From the NCBI RefSeq assembly GCF_026210795.1, contig NC_089433.1:4055001-4119000 (forward strand): a stretch of DNA of 64,000 nucleotides. The letters are read 5' to 3'. Source of the stretch: Rhizophagus irregularis. Its lineage: Eukaryota; Glomeromycota; Glomeromycetes; Glomerales; Glomeraceae. A program made the position numbers and the translations under genes. The notes beneath the pieces were generated by a model, which was not told the origin of the DNA, made no database searches, and worked only from the letters and a program-made list of their open reading frames with translations. Below are positions 35,594-47,705 of the stretch, piece after piece (positions within the stretch are counted from its first letter, which is position 1; every line of letters starts with the position of its first letter).

Positions 35594-35729
35594 GAAATGC
35601 ATTTGGAATAAATAATCTAGGATATTGTTATAAAAATGGATTTGGTACTAATATTGATAATAAAAAAGCATTTGAATTATATTAAAAAGCAGCAGAATTA
35701 AGAAATTCAACTGGAATAAATAATTTAGC
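34760..35729 (+). repeat. Sel1-encoding tandem repeats, about 108-bp unit
   Basis: Eight to ten copies of a 105-117 base unit (AAAAAGCATTTGAATTATAT ... GCAGCAGATTTAGGAAAT ... TTAGGATATTGTTATGAAAA). The first seven and a half are in frame with the kinase. The last two, from 35580, are out of frame and the final one also contains a stop. Confidence 0.9.
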
Positions 35730-37496
35730 CCCGTAAAAAAATTTTCCCATTTTTAGTTCTATTTATTAATACAAATGGAGTAAAAACGGGAGTTTCCATA
35801 TTTTTTCTGTATTATCAGAATTAATATGGAAATATTACTTAAACAAAATGATATATATGTTTAAATCGTTCAATCAATAAACTGATAACAAACTGATAAA
35901 TAATTGAGAATTCATCAATTAATAAAACAAAATGGATAAGTTTCAGATAAGTCACTAAAAGATTACTGAATTGTTTAAATAATAAAATGGATAAAATACT
36001 GAAAATTTAACATGATAAAATGAATAAAGCAATTAAAATTTATTGAATATTTAAATGAATAAAATTCGGATAAAATTCTGAAAATTTACTAAATAATTAA
36101 ACACTAACTTTAGTATACAATTACTGATAAATTTTAATTAAGCAACAGTTACACTATATAACTCCAACTCTACTGTTTAGATTTCTTGCTGGATCTTGTT
36201 CCATGTGAAGTTTCTATTGGTTTATATTGGAAGGTTTCTTTTATTCCCTTTTATCTTTCCTTTTTTTACCTGTAAATTAACCAAATAATGTATTATAATA
36301 AAATTTATTGAAAAAACAATATATTTTGCCAAAATACCAGGAGTTTCTATAGCAATTTCAGTTGCAGCTGGAGTATTGACTTCAGAAGTAGTAAATGATA
36401 AATTACTATATATTTTGTAACTAGGGATGGCAACGGTCAGTCACGGTTGGTTATTGGTCGGTCATAACCGGTTATGGGTCTTTGACCGACCGACCATTTT
36501 TGCTATTAAAATTGCCGAAATGCCAAAATTATAACTAATTTTATCCAATATTTCAGCATAATTTAGATAATAGTTTAATATAGATTCGGCATAGTTTCAC
36601 AATTTTAATTATAATCAATTATTATGGGAAAATCCTTTTTCAATTATTTCTTGTAAAAATTTTTATTCCATTGAATATATATAAAATTTGTTTTATTGAA
36701 ACCTATTGGTTGATTTAAATGATGATGATAAAATAAAATTAAATGAATACGGAATTAATCTTCTTTCGAATATATTGTTTAATTATCCCAGTTTTATAAA
36801 ACATTTATTCTATTGAAAAATGAGTTGCATCTATTAAAAAAAATGAAAAGCCTTCATTCACTTTTATTTATAATAAACAAAATTTAGATTTATAAATTTA
36901 TTTATAAGTCATTAATTAAGATATTCACTTAAAATGATGCAATTTTACATACTTTTGATGTTACTCGTCATCGTAATTATTTGATATTATTGATTTAGTT
37001 TTACATCGTTCAAATTTCATTAATAATATCAGACAATTTAATATTGAACTTTGCTCATATGATGAAACAATTAGTAATATAACCCTTTTATTAAAATTTT
37101 TAAATTCTAATTGTAATTCGATTTCATTCCTTGGAAGAAAATATGGACTGAAAATTCATAAAAAATACTGTACTTGCATCAAGTAGAAGTATAAATAATG
37201 TTCAATAAAAGCTAAAAAATTGTACTTTGAAGGTGAAATTAATATATTATATACTGCATGTATATTTCTGGAAAATAGTTTTGTCAAATCGGTAACAGAT
37301 TTTTTTTTTAACGAACTGCAGCTTGTCATGTGATTTGGCGGAGCTGTGAAACGTTTTCATGATTTTTCTTTATTATTTAATAAATATTTTCTGACCAAAT
37401 ATATCATGGAATTAGAAAAATTCAAAAGCGAGACGAGTAATAGGAGAAAGACAAATTATAAAAACTATACATTATTGCGTTATTAAAGTTTTTATA
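35730..37496. other. Intergenic with transposon-end-like sequences
   Basis: 35730 begins CCCCGTAAAAAAATTTTCCC, resembling the terminus of the 60123 MITE and abutting the broken Sel1 repeats; no partner end found. 36424-36500 begins TAGGGATGGCAACGG followed by repeated GGTCGGTCA/GACCGACCGACC, typical of a hAT terminal region; no partner end found. The rest, to 37496, is AT-rich with no gene. Confidence 0.4.
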
Positions 37497-37500
37497 TTAA

Positions 37501-37782
37501 ACAATATTAGAAAAGAAATTACAAGTCACTTTTATCCACGATGAATTTGAAGACATATCAGAATTTAACGTCAAGATTGAAGGAATGAAGATAGACATCG
37601 GGATTATCTGGAATAAAATGTTTGTTGATGAATTTAATTTATGTTGGAATAATTTTATAATTGAAGTTGCTATAGAAAATGGGCCAAAGAGCTTAGTTAT
37701 CTTAACAAAAAAAGCAGAAATTATGTTATTAAAACAATTAGAACAATTATTCACTATTAACATAAGTTTTAATATTAATTGA
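37501..37782 (+). pseudogene. Coding-like fragment, unrecognised
   Basis: An open segment without a start codon encodes VTFIHDEFEDISEFNVKIEG, IWNKMFVDEFNLCWNNFI and ILTKKAEIMLLKQLEQLF. The composition is protein-like. It lies just upstream of a LINE 3' fragment and may be part of the same dead element or of an unrelated gene. No domain recognised. Confidence 0.3.
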
Positions 37783-37814
37783 CTGATTTGTTCATGATTA
37801 TACGTAACAAAATT

Positions 37815-38064
37815 AGTGTATCAAAATCAACAACTAATGCATTGGATACTCAAACTAGAGCTTTTAGAATCAAAAATTTTATTACCAACTTATGAAGTTT
37901 TATATCAAAGAAAAGTTTATGAAACTTCTTCAGAAAAATGTGTAAGATGTAATGAAGAAACAGAAGCATGGGATCATATACGGAAGTGCATGAAAAACAA
38001 GTTCATTTTATTTGATTTATGGAAAGATGTAGTTAACGCATTAATAGAAGAAAAGGACAAATGA
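37815..38064 (+). mobile_element. 3' fragment of a non-LTR retrotransposon (LINE) ORF
   Basis: The plus strand encodes LLPTYEVLYQRKVYETSSEK followed by CVRCNEETEAWDHIRKC. The order LPT-x-L-x-R-K then C-x2-C-x7-H-x3-C matches the segment after the RNase H region of many LINE-type reverse transcriptase proteins in fungi. Part of the upstream coding sequence (RAFRIKNF) is in another frame near 37850. No reverse transcriptase domain remains. It is a truncated relic. Confidence 0.55.
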
Positions 38065-39324
38065 AAGAAATACTACGATTTGGTTGTGTCAAATCAAGAC
38101 TATTCCTATTAGAAAATTTATTATATGAATAATGCATGGAATTATTAATTTTAAGATTTGGAAATATAACCATTTTAAGGTAGAGTATACGTGGGCATTA
38201 AAAACTTGATATATATATAACACTTATTTATACCAAAATATGGAAACCGAGATATGATGAAGCAGTAAATTTACAAGGTATCAGTAAATTGTAGTGATGG
38301 TGCCGCAATTGATTGATATTGCAGATGTTGGAGTTGAATTGCGGTTAGTGATCCGAAATCCGCAATTTACTTGATTTTTTGAAGTAATTCTATCTAATTA
38401 AAAAATTTTGCGTCCGACCTTCCTGACTACGATAACCTTTAAACTACTAATACATTTCCAGTTAATTGAAATTTTAACTGGATTTTTTTTTTATTCTGAT
38501 GAATTAATACTAACTATAATTTTTTCTTATTAATTGCATTTTATTTGCAGTCATTTCCGCTCTCTTAATTACCACGACTAATCATTTCTATAATAATATT
38601 TTTTTTATATTTTTCGGTTTTTACCGTAAAGACCAAAACTACCTTTTTAGTCTTTTTTTTTATTAATAATTTTTATCCCTGATAAAAATTTGGATAAATC
38701 TGGAATAAACATCAGATTTATCCATTAAGTAGCAACGTTTCTAATGATTAATCTATTCGTCAGTTCGAGGAGTGAAATTCCAAAATGGTTTGTTTAAGCA
38801 TTATTATATCAAATGGATACAATATATAGAGCAAATCACATTAGTATTAGACTACTATCAAAAGGCAAAAATCTTTTTATTATTGTCAACTGCGCAGTAT
38901 CATTGCGGCGGATTTATGAAATTTGGCAAAAACCCTGCTGCGCCTTCGGGAATTAAAATTGACTTACAGAAACATTAAGCTTTTTCCTAGAAAATGTCAA
39001 ATAATGACGCGCCTATAACACTGGAAAAATTGGTCAGATAATGGGAAAATTGGTTAGACGCAAGATTTCACTAATAAATTTGGGACTTAAATAGACTCAA
39101 ATATTTATTTAATTTGACATGACGGACAAATTTTGGGGTATTTCATAAATCCGCCATGATGTGTTGCACTAATCAACTATGACCAATGAAATTCCACAAA
39201 GTATAGCGTGGTAAAATTTTTATTTTAATTTGGAAAGAATCTGCGTCAGTCAGACATAAATAAATTCAAAATGGTTTAAACACTCTTTCTCCCACATTAA
39301 GTGTATTTTTTCTTTGCCTAAAAT
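38065..39324. other. Intergenic; right half is the 5' module of the tandem array
   Basis: 38282-38373 has a short inverted pair (CAGTAAATTG / CAATTTACTTG) around GC-richer sequence, possibly a tiny MITE. 38720-39324 is the upstream module shared by the next copies: CATTCGTCAGTTCGAG-type, TTATTATTGTCAACTGCGCA, AAGAATCTGCGTCAGTC, CTCTTTCTCCCACATTAA. In this first copy a segment at 38905-39160 (containing GGCGGATTTATGAAATTTGG) is inserted relative to the others. Confidence 0.5.
39242..39248 (-). promoter_or_regulatory. TGCGTCA box (inverse of TGACGCA)
   Basis: This lies in GGAAAGAATCTGCGTCAGTC, 83 bases before the ATG at 39325. It is conserved at the same spot before the 43113, 46196 and 49248 genes. 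Confidence 0.4.
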
Positions 39325-40798
39325 ATGTCAACACAATTTCTTTCAAAATTAAGTAAAAACTATATTGAGTTATTAGATGACGATGAATATTATGATATTA
39401 CTATTGAAGTCGGCGAAGATCCTATAGTAAAAATCTTTCGTGCACACATGATCATTTTATGTTACCGTTCTCCATACTTGCGAAGAATTTTGGCTTCTAA
39501 TAAAAATCAAAATAAGGAGAATACATTATCTCATATTAAATTACCAAAGATATCGCCCGAAGTTTTCCAAATTATCTTAAAGTAAGTTTACATACAATAA
39601 ATTAAATACGAAATATCATAGCCTCAAATGTTCAAATTCGAACTTTAAACTTTCGTATTATAGGTATATCTACGGTGGTACTCTTTTATTGAATGAGCAA
39701 GACACTTTAGAAATTTTCGAAATTTTAATCGCTGCGGAAGAGTTGTTTCTTCAAGAATTAGTTGATTATTTACAAAAATATTTTATAGAGAATAAATCTG
39801 AATGGATGGAACAACATTTTGAACTTATTCATAGAACAAGTTTTCAATCAAATTCTTTATTAGAACTTCAACAATTTTGTACGAATTTTATGGCAAACTC
39901 TCCAGAGAAAATATTTAAATCATTTGATTTCACGTCGCTTCCTGAAAAATCCTTAGTACAACTTATTAAAAGAGATGATTTACAAATGAAAGAAATTGAA
40001 GTTTGGGAATATGTATTAAAATGGGGACTTGCACAGAACCCCACACTTCACCCAAATCCTAATACTTGGTCAGATGATAATTTCAAAACAATGGAAAATA
40101 CTTTACGGCATTTTTTATCTTTAATTAGATTTTTTAGTTTATCATCCAAAGAATTTTTGGAAAAAGTTCGTCCCTATAAAAGTCTCCTAAAACGTCAATT
40201 TTATGAAGATTTATTAAATTCTCATTTGGATCCTAATAGTGAACCAAATGACAATATTTTACCTCCTAGAAATATTAGAATTGAGAGCATTATTGATTCA
40301 AAAATTGTTAATAACTTGAATATCATTACAATTATTTCAAGATGGATTGATAAATTGGATGCTAAAAATAATTTTGCTTATTTAAAAGAACCATGCAGGT
40401 TTCAACTATTGTTAAGAGGGAGTCGAGATGGATTTACACCTGATAAATTTCATGAATTATGTGATGATAAATATAATACCATTACCTTTATTAAGGTAAA
40501 AGGAACGGAAGAAATTCTTGGTGGATATAATCCTTTAAAATGGGAATCCTCTGGTGCTTGGGGTGAAACTAAAGATAGTTTTATTTTTTCTTTTAAGATT
40601 AATAATATTAAAGATGCAATTATTAGTAATATAGAAAATACGGAATATGCATTTTATAATGGCTCTGATACTGGACCATATTTTGGAGAAGACCTTAATC
40701 TTAAATATTATAGAAGGTACTATTATGAAAAAAAGATAAGAGAAGCCGAAGGTATATTTTCTCTAGAAGATTATGAAGTATTTCAAATCACAAAATGA
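39325..40798 (+). CDS. BTB-BACK-TLDc protein, intact, 463 aa
   Basis: Exons 39325-39581 and 39664-40798. This is the shortest open copy: the variable TLDc loop is reduced to GEDLNLKYYRRYYYEKK, about 13 residues fewer than in the 43113 gene, although the following YEKKIR and DYEVFQITK motifs are intact. BTB has PIVKIFRAH where others have PNVKIFRAH. BACK differs slightly (LHPNPNTWSDDNFK). It begins the run of four copies that share whole flanking regions. The 3' flank, from the stop for about 200 bases, is almost the same as that of the 21993 pseudogene. Confidence 0.9.
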
Positions 40799-41989
40799 CA
40801 AATATACGATATCTTTTACATCAGCAGATTAAGTGTATTAATTTTATTCGAAAATTAAAATATAAAGTTTATAAATATTCAAGTTTAAAATATATACACG
40901 TTATTTTTGTTTGCAATTTCTAATTTGAAAATTTAAATGCGCCGCTTTATTTACAATATTAATACATTTATTAATCATTATTGTATTTTATCCAATAAAT
41001 TATTTTTAAAATTTTCAATTCATTTAATTTATCTCTAGTCGTCTTGCAATATAAAAGTATTTTAATGATTTTTTTTATATGTTTTTTAGCAAAATTAAAT
41101 TTCGTAAAACATAACTATTGTAATTATCTTAATATTTCTAATATATATTTCATGATCTCTAAAATTTACATACAAATTCCTTAAATGCTTAATCTAAAGT
41201 AAGTTATCATTGATTCTAAAAGCTGATTTATTGTCCGAATCATAGCATAGGATCGTTTACTTCTAGGCATTTCAGTTGCAATGTCGTTCTATCCCGCATG
41301 CTTATTATCGACCAATGGATTTTGTATTTAATTTACGTTTTCATATAGTACATGTCACGATGTAAATAAATTGATTATGCTTCGGACCTGAACGGTTTGC
41401 GTTCCCTAGTTTAAATATTTACAATAAAAGCCAAAATTAGTTATTTATAAATTTTAATAAATACTATATGTATTATATTTAACTGATATTACGCAAAGGA
41501 AATAATTAATTCGCAATCCATACAAGAATCGGTACAATGATGCTAAGGGCAAATCACTGTTAATTTTTCATTAATAAGTGGAAAACCGAAATGCTACTAA
41601 TAAATTCACTTTATCTTCTACTACTATCTCTAATTAAAAGAAAATTATTTTAAAAAGGAATATGAACACTATTATCATCAACTATAATTGATTTTAATAT
41701 TTCATTTTATTATGATATAAATTATGTTTTTATTATAAGAAATATTAGATACAAAATTGTGAAAATTATCATATTATACATATATCCCTTGATTTTATTA
41801 ATAATAAAACTGTCCGAATTTTTAAGCGGATTACTAATTAATTTTTTTTACTAGAACTACTAGTATTGATACAATTAGTAATAATAAAAAGGCCTACGAT
41901 ACATATTAAATTTTTCACTAGTTAATGATCATAATTTTTATTTTTAATATTACATATATCCAAATTACAGTATATAAAAAATATATATA

Positions 41990-42400
41990 CCCGAATTTAT
42001 TAAATTTATTTATTAAAAAACATTATATGAGTTTATTTATTAAAAAAAAAAGCATTATACAAATTTAGTAATCATTAAAAAACATTATACAAATTTAATT
42101 ATTAAAAAAAATTATATGAATTTACTTATTAAAATATATATTACATGAATTGATTTATTAAGAAAAATTATATACCCAAATTTATTAAATTTATTTATTA
42201 TAAAAATATTTGTTAGTAAAAAATTATAATTAAAAAACATAATACAAATTTAATTATTTAAAACATTATATGAATTTAATTATTAAAAAAAAAATTATAT
42301 GAATTTACTTATTAAAATATATATTAAATGAATTGATTTATTAAAAAAAAGTTATATATTACACAAATTGATTTATTAAAAACATATGTGAACATAAAAT
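41990..42400. repeat. AT-rich minisatellite, irregular 25-35 bp unit
   Basis: About a dozen imperfect copies of AAAAACATTATATGAATTTA-TTATTA type, with alternating variants (TTATATGAATTTACTTATT; TTATACAAATTTAATTATT). It explains why this tandem unit is about 700 bases longer than the next ones. Confidence 0.75.
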
Positions 42401-43029
42401 CGTCCAAATTTGATTTGAAATATCCTACAATATTAAGTTTTTAATCATGTGAAATAATTTTTATTGAATTATTTTATTTTGGTTAGAAACGAAAAAATTT
42501 TTTTAAAAAAATTGTTTTTTAGAAATTCTTCTTTTAAGGCCAATTACAAGATTATTAAATCAAAATGTAAAAAACAAATTAAAATATTTTAGATGAAAAA
42601 AAAAATAAAATAAATTATTTATTTATTTCAAACAAAGTTTAAATTATATCTTATCAATACTTTTGTTTCTGCAAATAAGTGTTAAAATTTATGGTATATA
42701 TCATACTCTTAGAAAGGGCAGGTCACCGGCCCTAGGGTATGACTCTAGTTTAAATATAATAAATCTTCTAAAGTACAAAACTAAATACCAAACTTAAGGT
42801 AAGAAAGTGTAACTTTATCCGAAATTTAATTAATTAAGAGTGTAGTAGCGCTTCAGTGACAATCCATAATGGTTCGGTCAGACGTTATTACATCAAATGG
42901 GGAGCAAATCGAGTACTATCAAATGACAAAAATCTTTTTGTTATTGTCAACTGCGCAATATGTCGCACTAGCCAATGAAAATCGCAAAGTATAGCGTGGT
43001 AAAATTTTTATTTTAATTTGGAAAGAATC

Positions 43030-43036
43030 TGCGTCA
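43030..43036 (-). promoter_or_regulatory. TGCGTCA box
   Basis: It lies in GGAAAGAATCTGCGTCAGTC, 83 bases before the ATG at 43113. Spacing is identical to that of the 39325 gene. Confidence 0.4.
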
Positions 43037-43112
43037 GTCAGACATAAATAAATTCAAAATGGTTTAAACACTCTTTTTCCCACATTAAGTTTATTTTTTC
43101 TTTGTCTAAAAT

Positions 43113-44623
43113 ATGCCAACACAATTTCTTTCAAAATTAAGTAAAAACTATATTGAGTTATTAATAGATGACGATGAATATTATGATATCACTATTGAAG
43201 TTGGCGAAGATCCTAATGTAAAAATCTTTCGTGCACACATGAGCATTTTGTGTTACCGTTCTCCATACTTGCGAAAAATTTTGGCTTCTAATAAAAATCG
43301 AAATAAGGAGAATATATCTCATATTAAATTATCAAAGATATCGCCCGAAGTTTTCCAAATTATCTTAAAGTAAGTTTACATACAATAAATTAAATACGAA
43401 ATATCAGTCTAAAATATTCAAATTCGAACTTTAAATTTTCGTATTACAGGTATATCTATGGTGGTACTCTTTCATTAAGTGGACAAGACGCTTTGGAAAT
43501 TCTTAAACTATTAATAGCTGCGGAAGAGATGCTTCTTCAAGAATTAGTTGATTATTTACAAAAATATTTTATTAAGAATAAATCTGAATGGATGGAACAA
43601 CATTTTGAACTTATTCATAGAACAAGTTTTCAATCAAATTCTTTGTTGGAACTTCAACAATTTTGTATGAATTTTATGGCAAATTCTCCAGAGAAAATAT
43701 TTAAATCATTTGATTTCACGTCGCTTCCTGAAAAATCTTTAGTAAAACTTATTAAAAGAGATGATTTACAAATGAAAGAAATTGAAGTTTGGGAACATGT
43801 ATTAAAATGGGGACTTGCACAAAACCCCACACTACTTCCAGATCCTGATACTTGGTCAGATGATGATTTTAAAAAAATGGAAAATACTTTACAACATTGT
43901 TTATCTTTAATTAGATTTTTTAGTTTATCATCCAAAGAATTTTTGGAAAAAGTTCGTCCCTATAAAAGTCTCTTAAAACGTCAATTTTATGAAGATTTAT
44001 TAAATTCTCATTTAAATCCTAATAGTGAACCAAATGACAACATTTTACCTCCTAGAAATATTAGAATTGAGAGCATTATTGATTCAAAAATTGTTAAAAA
44101 CTTGAATATTATTATAACTATCTCAAGATGGATTGATAAATTGGATATTAGAAATAATTTTACTATTTTTAAAGAACCATACAAGTTTCAACTATTGTTA
44201 AGAGGGAGCCGAGATGGATTTACACCTAAAAAATTTCATGAATTATGTGATGATAGATATAATACATTTACCTTTATTAAGGTAAAAGGAACGGAAGAAA
44301 TTCTTGGTGGATATAATCCTTTAAAATGGAAATCCTCTGGTGTTGTTCGGGGTGAAACTAAAGATAGTTTTATTTTTTCTTTTAAGATTAATAATATTAA
44401 AGATGCAATTATTAGTTATATAGAAAATCCAGAATATGCATTTTATAATGGCTCTAATAATGGACCATATTTTGGAGAAGACCTTACTATATTTTCAAGT
44501 AATGGTGAATTGAAAGATTATAATCATAGTTATTGTAGAAAGTACTATTATGAAAAAAAGATAAGAGATGCCGAAGGTATATTTTCTCTGGAAGATTATG
44601 AAGTATTTCAAATCACGAAATGA
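43113..44623 (+). CDS. BTB-BACK-TLDc protein, intact, 476 aa
   Basis: Exons 43113-43369 and 43450-44623 (acceptor TTACAG rather than the usual TATAG). Exon 1 has an added Ile codon (ELLIDDDEYYD) and lacks one residue later (NKENISHIK). Exon 2 opens YIYGGTLSLSGQDALEIL. TLDc: FTFIKVKGTEEILGGYNPLKW with an SSGVVRGETKDS insertion-type loop and a full-length variable loop GEDLTIFSSNGELKDYNHS. Most of exon 2 is near-identical to the 39325 and 46196 genes. Confidence 0.92.
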
Positions 44624-45050
44624 TAAATATACGAGATCTTTTACATCAGCAGATTAAGTGTATTGATTTTATCCGAAATTTGAAATATAAAATTTATAAA
44701 TATTCAAGTTTAAAATATATAAACGTTATTTCTGTTATTTCTGTGCGCAATTTCTAATTTGAGTATTTAAATACGCCGCTTTGTTTGCAATATTAATACA
44801 TTTATTAATCTTATTGTATTTTATCCAATTAATTATTTTTAAAATTTTCAATTCATTAATTTAGTATCTCAATCAATAATAAAATTTACATATAAATAAA
44901 TTCCCTAAATGCTTAATCTAAACTTTTCATTGATTCTAAAATATGACTTCTATCCCGCATGTTCATCGACCAATAGATTTTGTATTTAGTTTACGTTTTC
45001 GAATGTACGTGTCACATGAGTTAAATAAATTGATTATACTTTGGACCTGA
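44624..45050. other. 3' module of the tandem unit
   Basis: Matches the sequence after the 39325 and 46196 genes (ACATCAGCAGATTAAGTGTA; AATACGCCGCTTTGTTTGC). It contains no gene and ends where the gag-like patch begins. Confidence 0.6.
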
Positions 45051-45054
45051 ACAG

Positions 45055-45278
45055 TTTGCTAATAACTTTTTCTCTATCCTCTTCGTACCAATCTCGGGCA
45101 GCTTCCTTAAGAAATCCAGCGGCTAAAGCAATTTTTCGATTATCTGGCCATCCATTAGCCGCAAAGGCAGCTTCAAAGAGTCGACACCATTCGTATGGAT
45201 CTTCATCATCACGTCCATAGAAAAAGGGAACATCTACAACTTTAGATGTTGTACGATTTTGGTTGGCAGTTGCCAGAA
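45055..45278 (-). mobile_element. LTR-retrotransposon gag-like fossil fragment
   Basis: The minus strand encodes a gag/capsid-type segment (motifs FYGRDDEDPYEWCRLFEAA and WPDNRKIALAAGFL) of the kind found in Ty3-like LTR retrotransposons of fungi. Only a piece of the capsid region is present: no protease, reverse transcriptase, integrase or LTR was seen. It interrupts flanking sequence that is continuous in the neighbouring tandem unit, so it entered after, or during, that duplication. It is a dead fragment. Confidence 0.65.
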
Positions 45279-46195
45279 ATACTATATATATAATATATTT
45301 GTAACTGATATTACGCAAAGAAAAATAATTAATTCGCAATCCATACAAGAATCGCTGAAATACTAAGGGCCAATCACTGTTAATTTTTTATTAATAAATG
45401 GAAAACAAAAGTGCATAATAAATTTGCGAAATGAAACATTAAAAGAAAATTATATTAAAAAGAAGATGGACACTATATTTATCAACTATAATTGCTAATT
45501 TTACTATTACAATTTATTATATAAATGATGCCTTTATTAGAGGAAATATTAGATACAAAATTTTGAAAATTATCATATTATACATATATCCCTTGATTTC
45601 ATTAATAATAAAACTGTCCGATTTTTTATGCGGATTACTAATTAATTTTTTTACTAGAACTAGTATCAATACAACAAATAATAAAAAGGCCTACGATACA
45701 TGTTAAATTTTTCACTAAATTGTAGTAAAAACGATTCCTCGTTAATGATCCTAAATTTCCATAATTTTTAATTTTAATATTACATTTTAAATATAATAAA
45801 TCTTCTAAAGTCCAAGCTAAATACCAAACTTAAGGCCGGAAAGTGTAACTTATCTGAAATTTAATTAATTAAGAGTGTAGTAACGTTCCTAATGGTTCAT
45901 CCATTCGTCAGTTCGAGAAGTGACACTCAATAATGGTTCGGTCGGGAGTTATTTTATCAAATGGATATAATGTACAGAGTCGAGTACTATCAAAAGGAAA
46001 AAACATTTTTATTTTATTATTGTTAACTGCGCAGTATGTCGCACTAATCAACTAAATTCCACAAAGTATGGCGTTTATTTTAATTTGGAAAGAATCTGCG
46101 TCAGTCAACCATAAATAAATTCAAAATGGTTTAAACTTTAAACATAGTTTTATACTCTTTCTCCCACATTAAATTTATTTTTCTTTGCCTAAAAT
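45279..46195. other. Middle and 5' modules of the tandem unit
   Basis: Repeats of sequence seen at 41480-41960 and 42760-43112 (AAGGCCTACGATACATG; AAACTTAAGGCCGGAAAGTG; CATTCGTCAGTTCGAG). No gene. Confidence 0.6.
46097..46103 (-). promoter_or_regulatory. TGCGTCA box
   Basis: It lies in GGAAAGAATCTGCGTCAGTC, 99 bases before the ATG at 46196. The spacing is longer than in the two upstream units because of an inserted TTTAAACATAGTTTTATA-type segment. Confidence 0.4.
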
Positions 46196-47705
46196 ATGTC
46201 AACGCAATTTCTTTCAAATTTAAGTAAAAACTATATTGAGTTATTAGATGACGATGAATATTATGATATCACTATTGAAGTCTGCGAAGATCCTAATGTA
46301 AAAATCTTTCGTGCGCACATGAGCATTTTGTGTTACCGTTCTCCATACTTGCGAAGAATTTTGGCTTCTAATAAAAATCGAAATAAGGAGAATATATTAT
46401 CTCATATTAAATTATCAAAAATATCGCCCGAAGTTTTCCAAATTATCTTAAAGTAAGTTTGCATACAATAAATTAAATACGAAATATTATAGTCTCAAAT
46501 GTTCAAATTTGAACTTCAAATTTTCGTATTATAGGTATATCTATGGTGGTACTCTTTCATTGAATGAACAAGACACTTTAGTAATTCTCAAAATTTTAAT
46601 CGCTGCGGAAGAATTGCTTCTTCAAGAATTAGTTGATTATTTACAAAAATATTTTGTTGAGAATAAATCCGAATGGATGGAACAACATTTTGAACTTATT
46701 CATAGAACAAGTTTTCAATCAAATTCTTTGTTAGAACTTCAACAATTTTGTACGAAGTTTATGGCAAACTCTCCAGAGAAAATATTTAAATCACTTGATT
46801 TCACGTCACTTCCTGAAAAATCTTTGGTACAACTTATTAAAAGAGATGATTTACAAATGGAAGAAGTTGACGTTTGGGAACATGTATTAAAATGGGGACT
46901 TGCACAAAACCCCACACTTCTTCCAGATCCTAATACTTGGTCAGATGATGATTTTAAAAAAATGGAAAATACTTTACAGCATTGTTTATCTTTAATTAGA
47001 TTTTTTAGTTTATCATCCAAAGAATTTTTGGAAAAAGTTCGTCCCTATAAAAGTCTCTTAAAACGTCAATTTTATGAAGATTTATTAAATTCTCATTTGG
47101 ATCCTAATAGTAAACCAAATGACAACATTTTACCTCCTAGAAATATTAGAATTGAAAGCATTATTGATTCAAAAATTGTTAATAACTTAAATATCATTGT
47201 AACTATTTCAAGATGGATTGATAAATTGGATGCTAGAAATAATTTTGCTTATTTAAAAGAACCATATAAGTTTCAACTATTGTTAAGAGGGAGCCGAGAT
47301 GGATTTACACCTAAAATATTTCATGAATTATGTGATGGTAAATATAATACCATTACCTTTATTAAGGTAAAAGGAACGGAAGAAATTCTTGGTGGATATA
47401 ATCCTTTAAAATGGGAATCTTCTGATGGTTATGGTAAGGCTAATGATAGTTTTATTTTTTCTTTTAAAAATAATATTGCTAAAGATGCAATCATTAGTAA
47501 TATAGAAAATCCAGAATATGCACTTTATAATGGCTCTAATATTGGCCCATATTTTGGAAGTGACCTTATTATATATTCAACTCATGATGAATTTAAAGAT
47601 TATAATAAAAGATATTGTAGAAAGCGCTATAATGAAAAAAAGATAAGAGATGCCGAAGGTATATTTTCTCTAGAAGATTATGAAGTATTTCAAATCACCA
47701 AATGA
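46196..47705 (+). CDS. BTB-BACK-TLDc protein, intact, 475 aa
   Basis: Exons 46196-46452 and 46535-47705. BTB: YYDITIEVCEDPNVKIFRAH with Cys replacing the otherwise constant Gly. BACK: LQMEEVDVWEHVLKWGLAQN. The first half of TLDc is like that of the 43113 gene. The second half switches to a type seen in the 21993 and 55658 copies (SSDGYGKANDSFIFSFKNN), with the loop GSDLIIYSTHDEFKDYNKR. This patchwork is consistent with gene conversion. Confidence 0.92.

Larger units (their letters stand above)
40799..43112. other. Intergenic part of the tandem unit
   Basis: 40799-41470 is the 3' module and 41500-41960 a middle module (AAACTGTCCGAATTTTTAAG; AAAAAGGCCTACGATACAT), both repeated in the next two units. 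41990-42400 is an expanded AT repeat unique to this unit. 42740-43112 is the 5' module of the 43113 gene. No additional gene. Confidence 0.6.

Noticed and set aside
36424-36500. Complete hAT element starting TAGGGATGGCAACGG
   Set aside because: Only one terminus with GGTCGGTC subterminal repeats; no opposite end or transposase found in the next kilobases.
38282-38373. Small inverted pair CAGTAAATTG/CAATTTACTTG as a MITE
   Set aside because: Match too short, no target duplication seen; kept only as a remark.
41990-42400. Possible CRISPR-like or satellite array
   Set aside because: Units are irregular in length and sequence with no constant repeat/spacer order; simple AT minisatellite.
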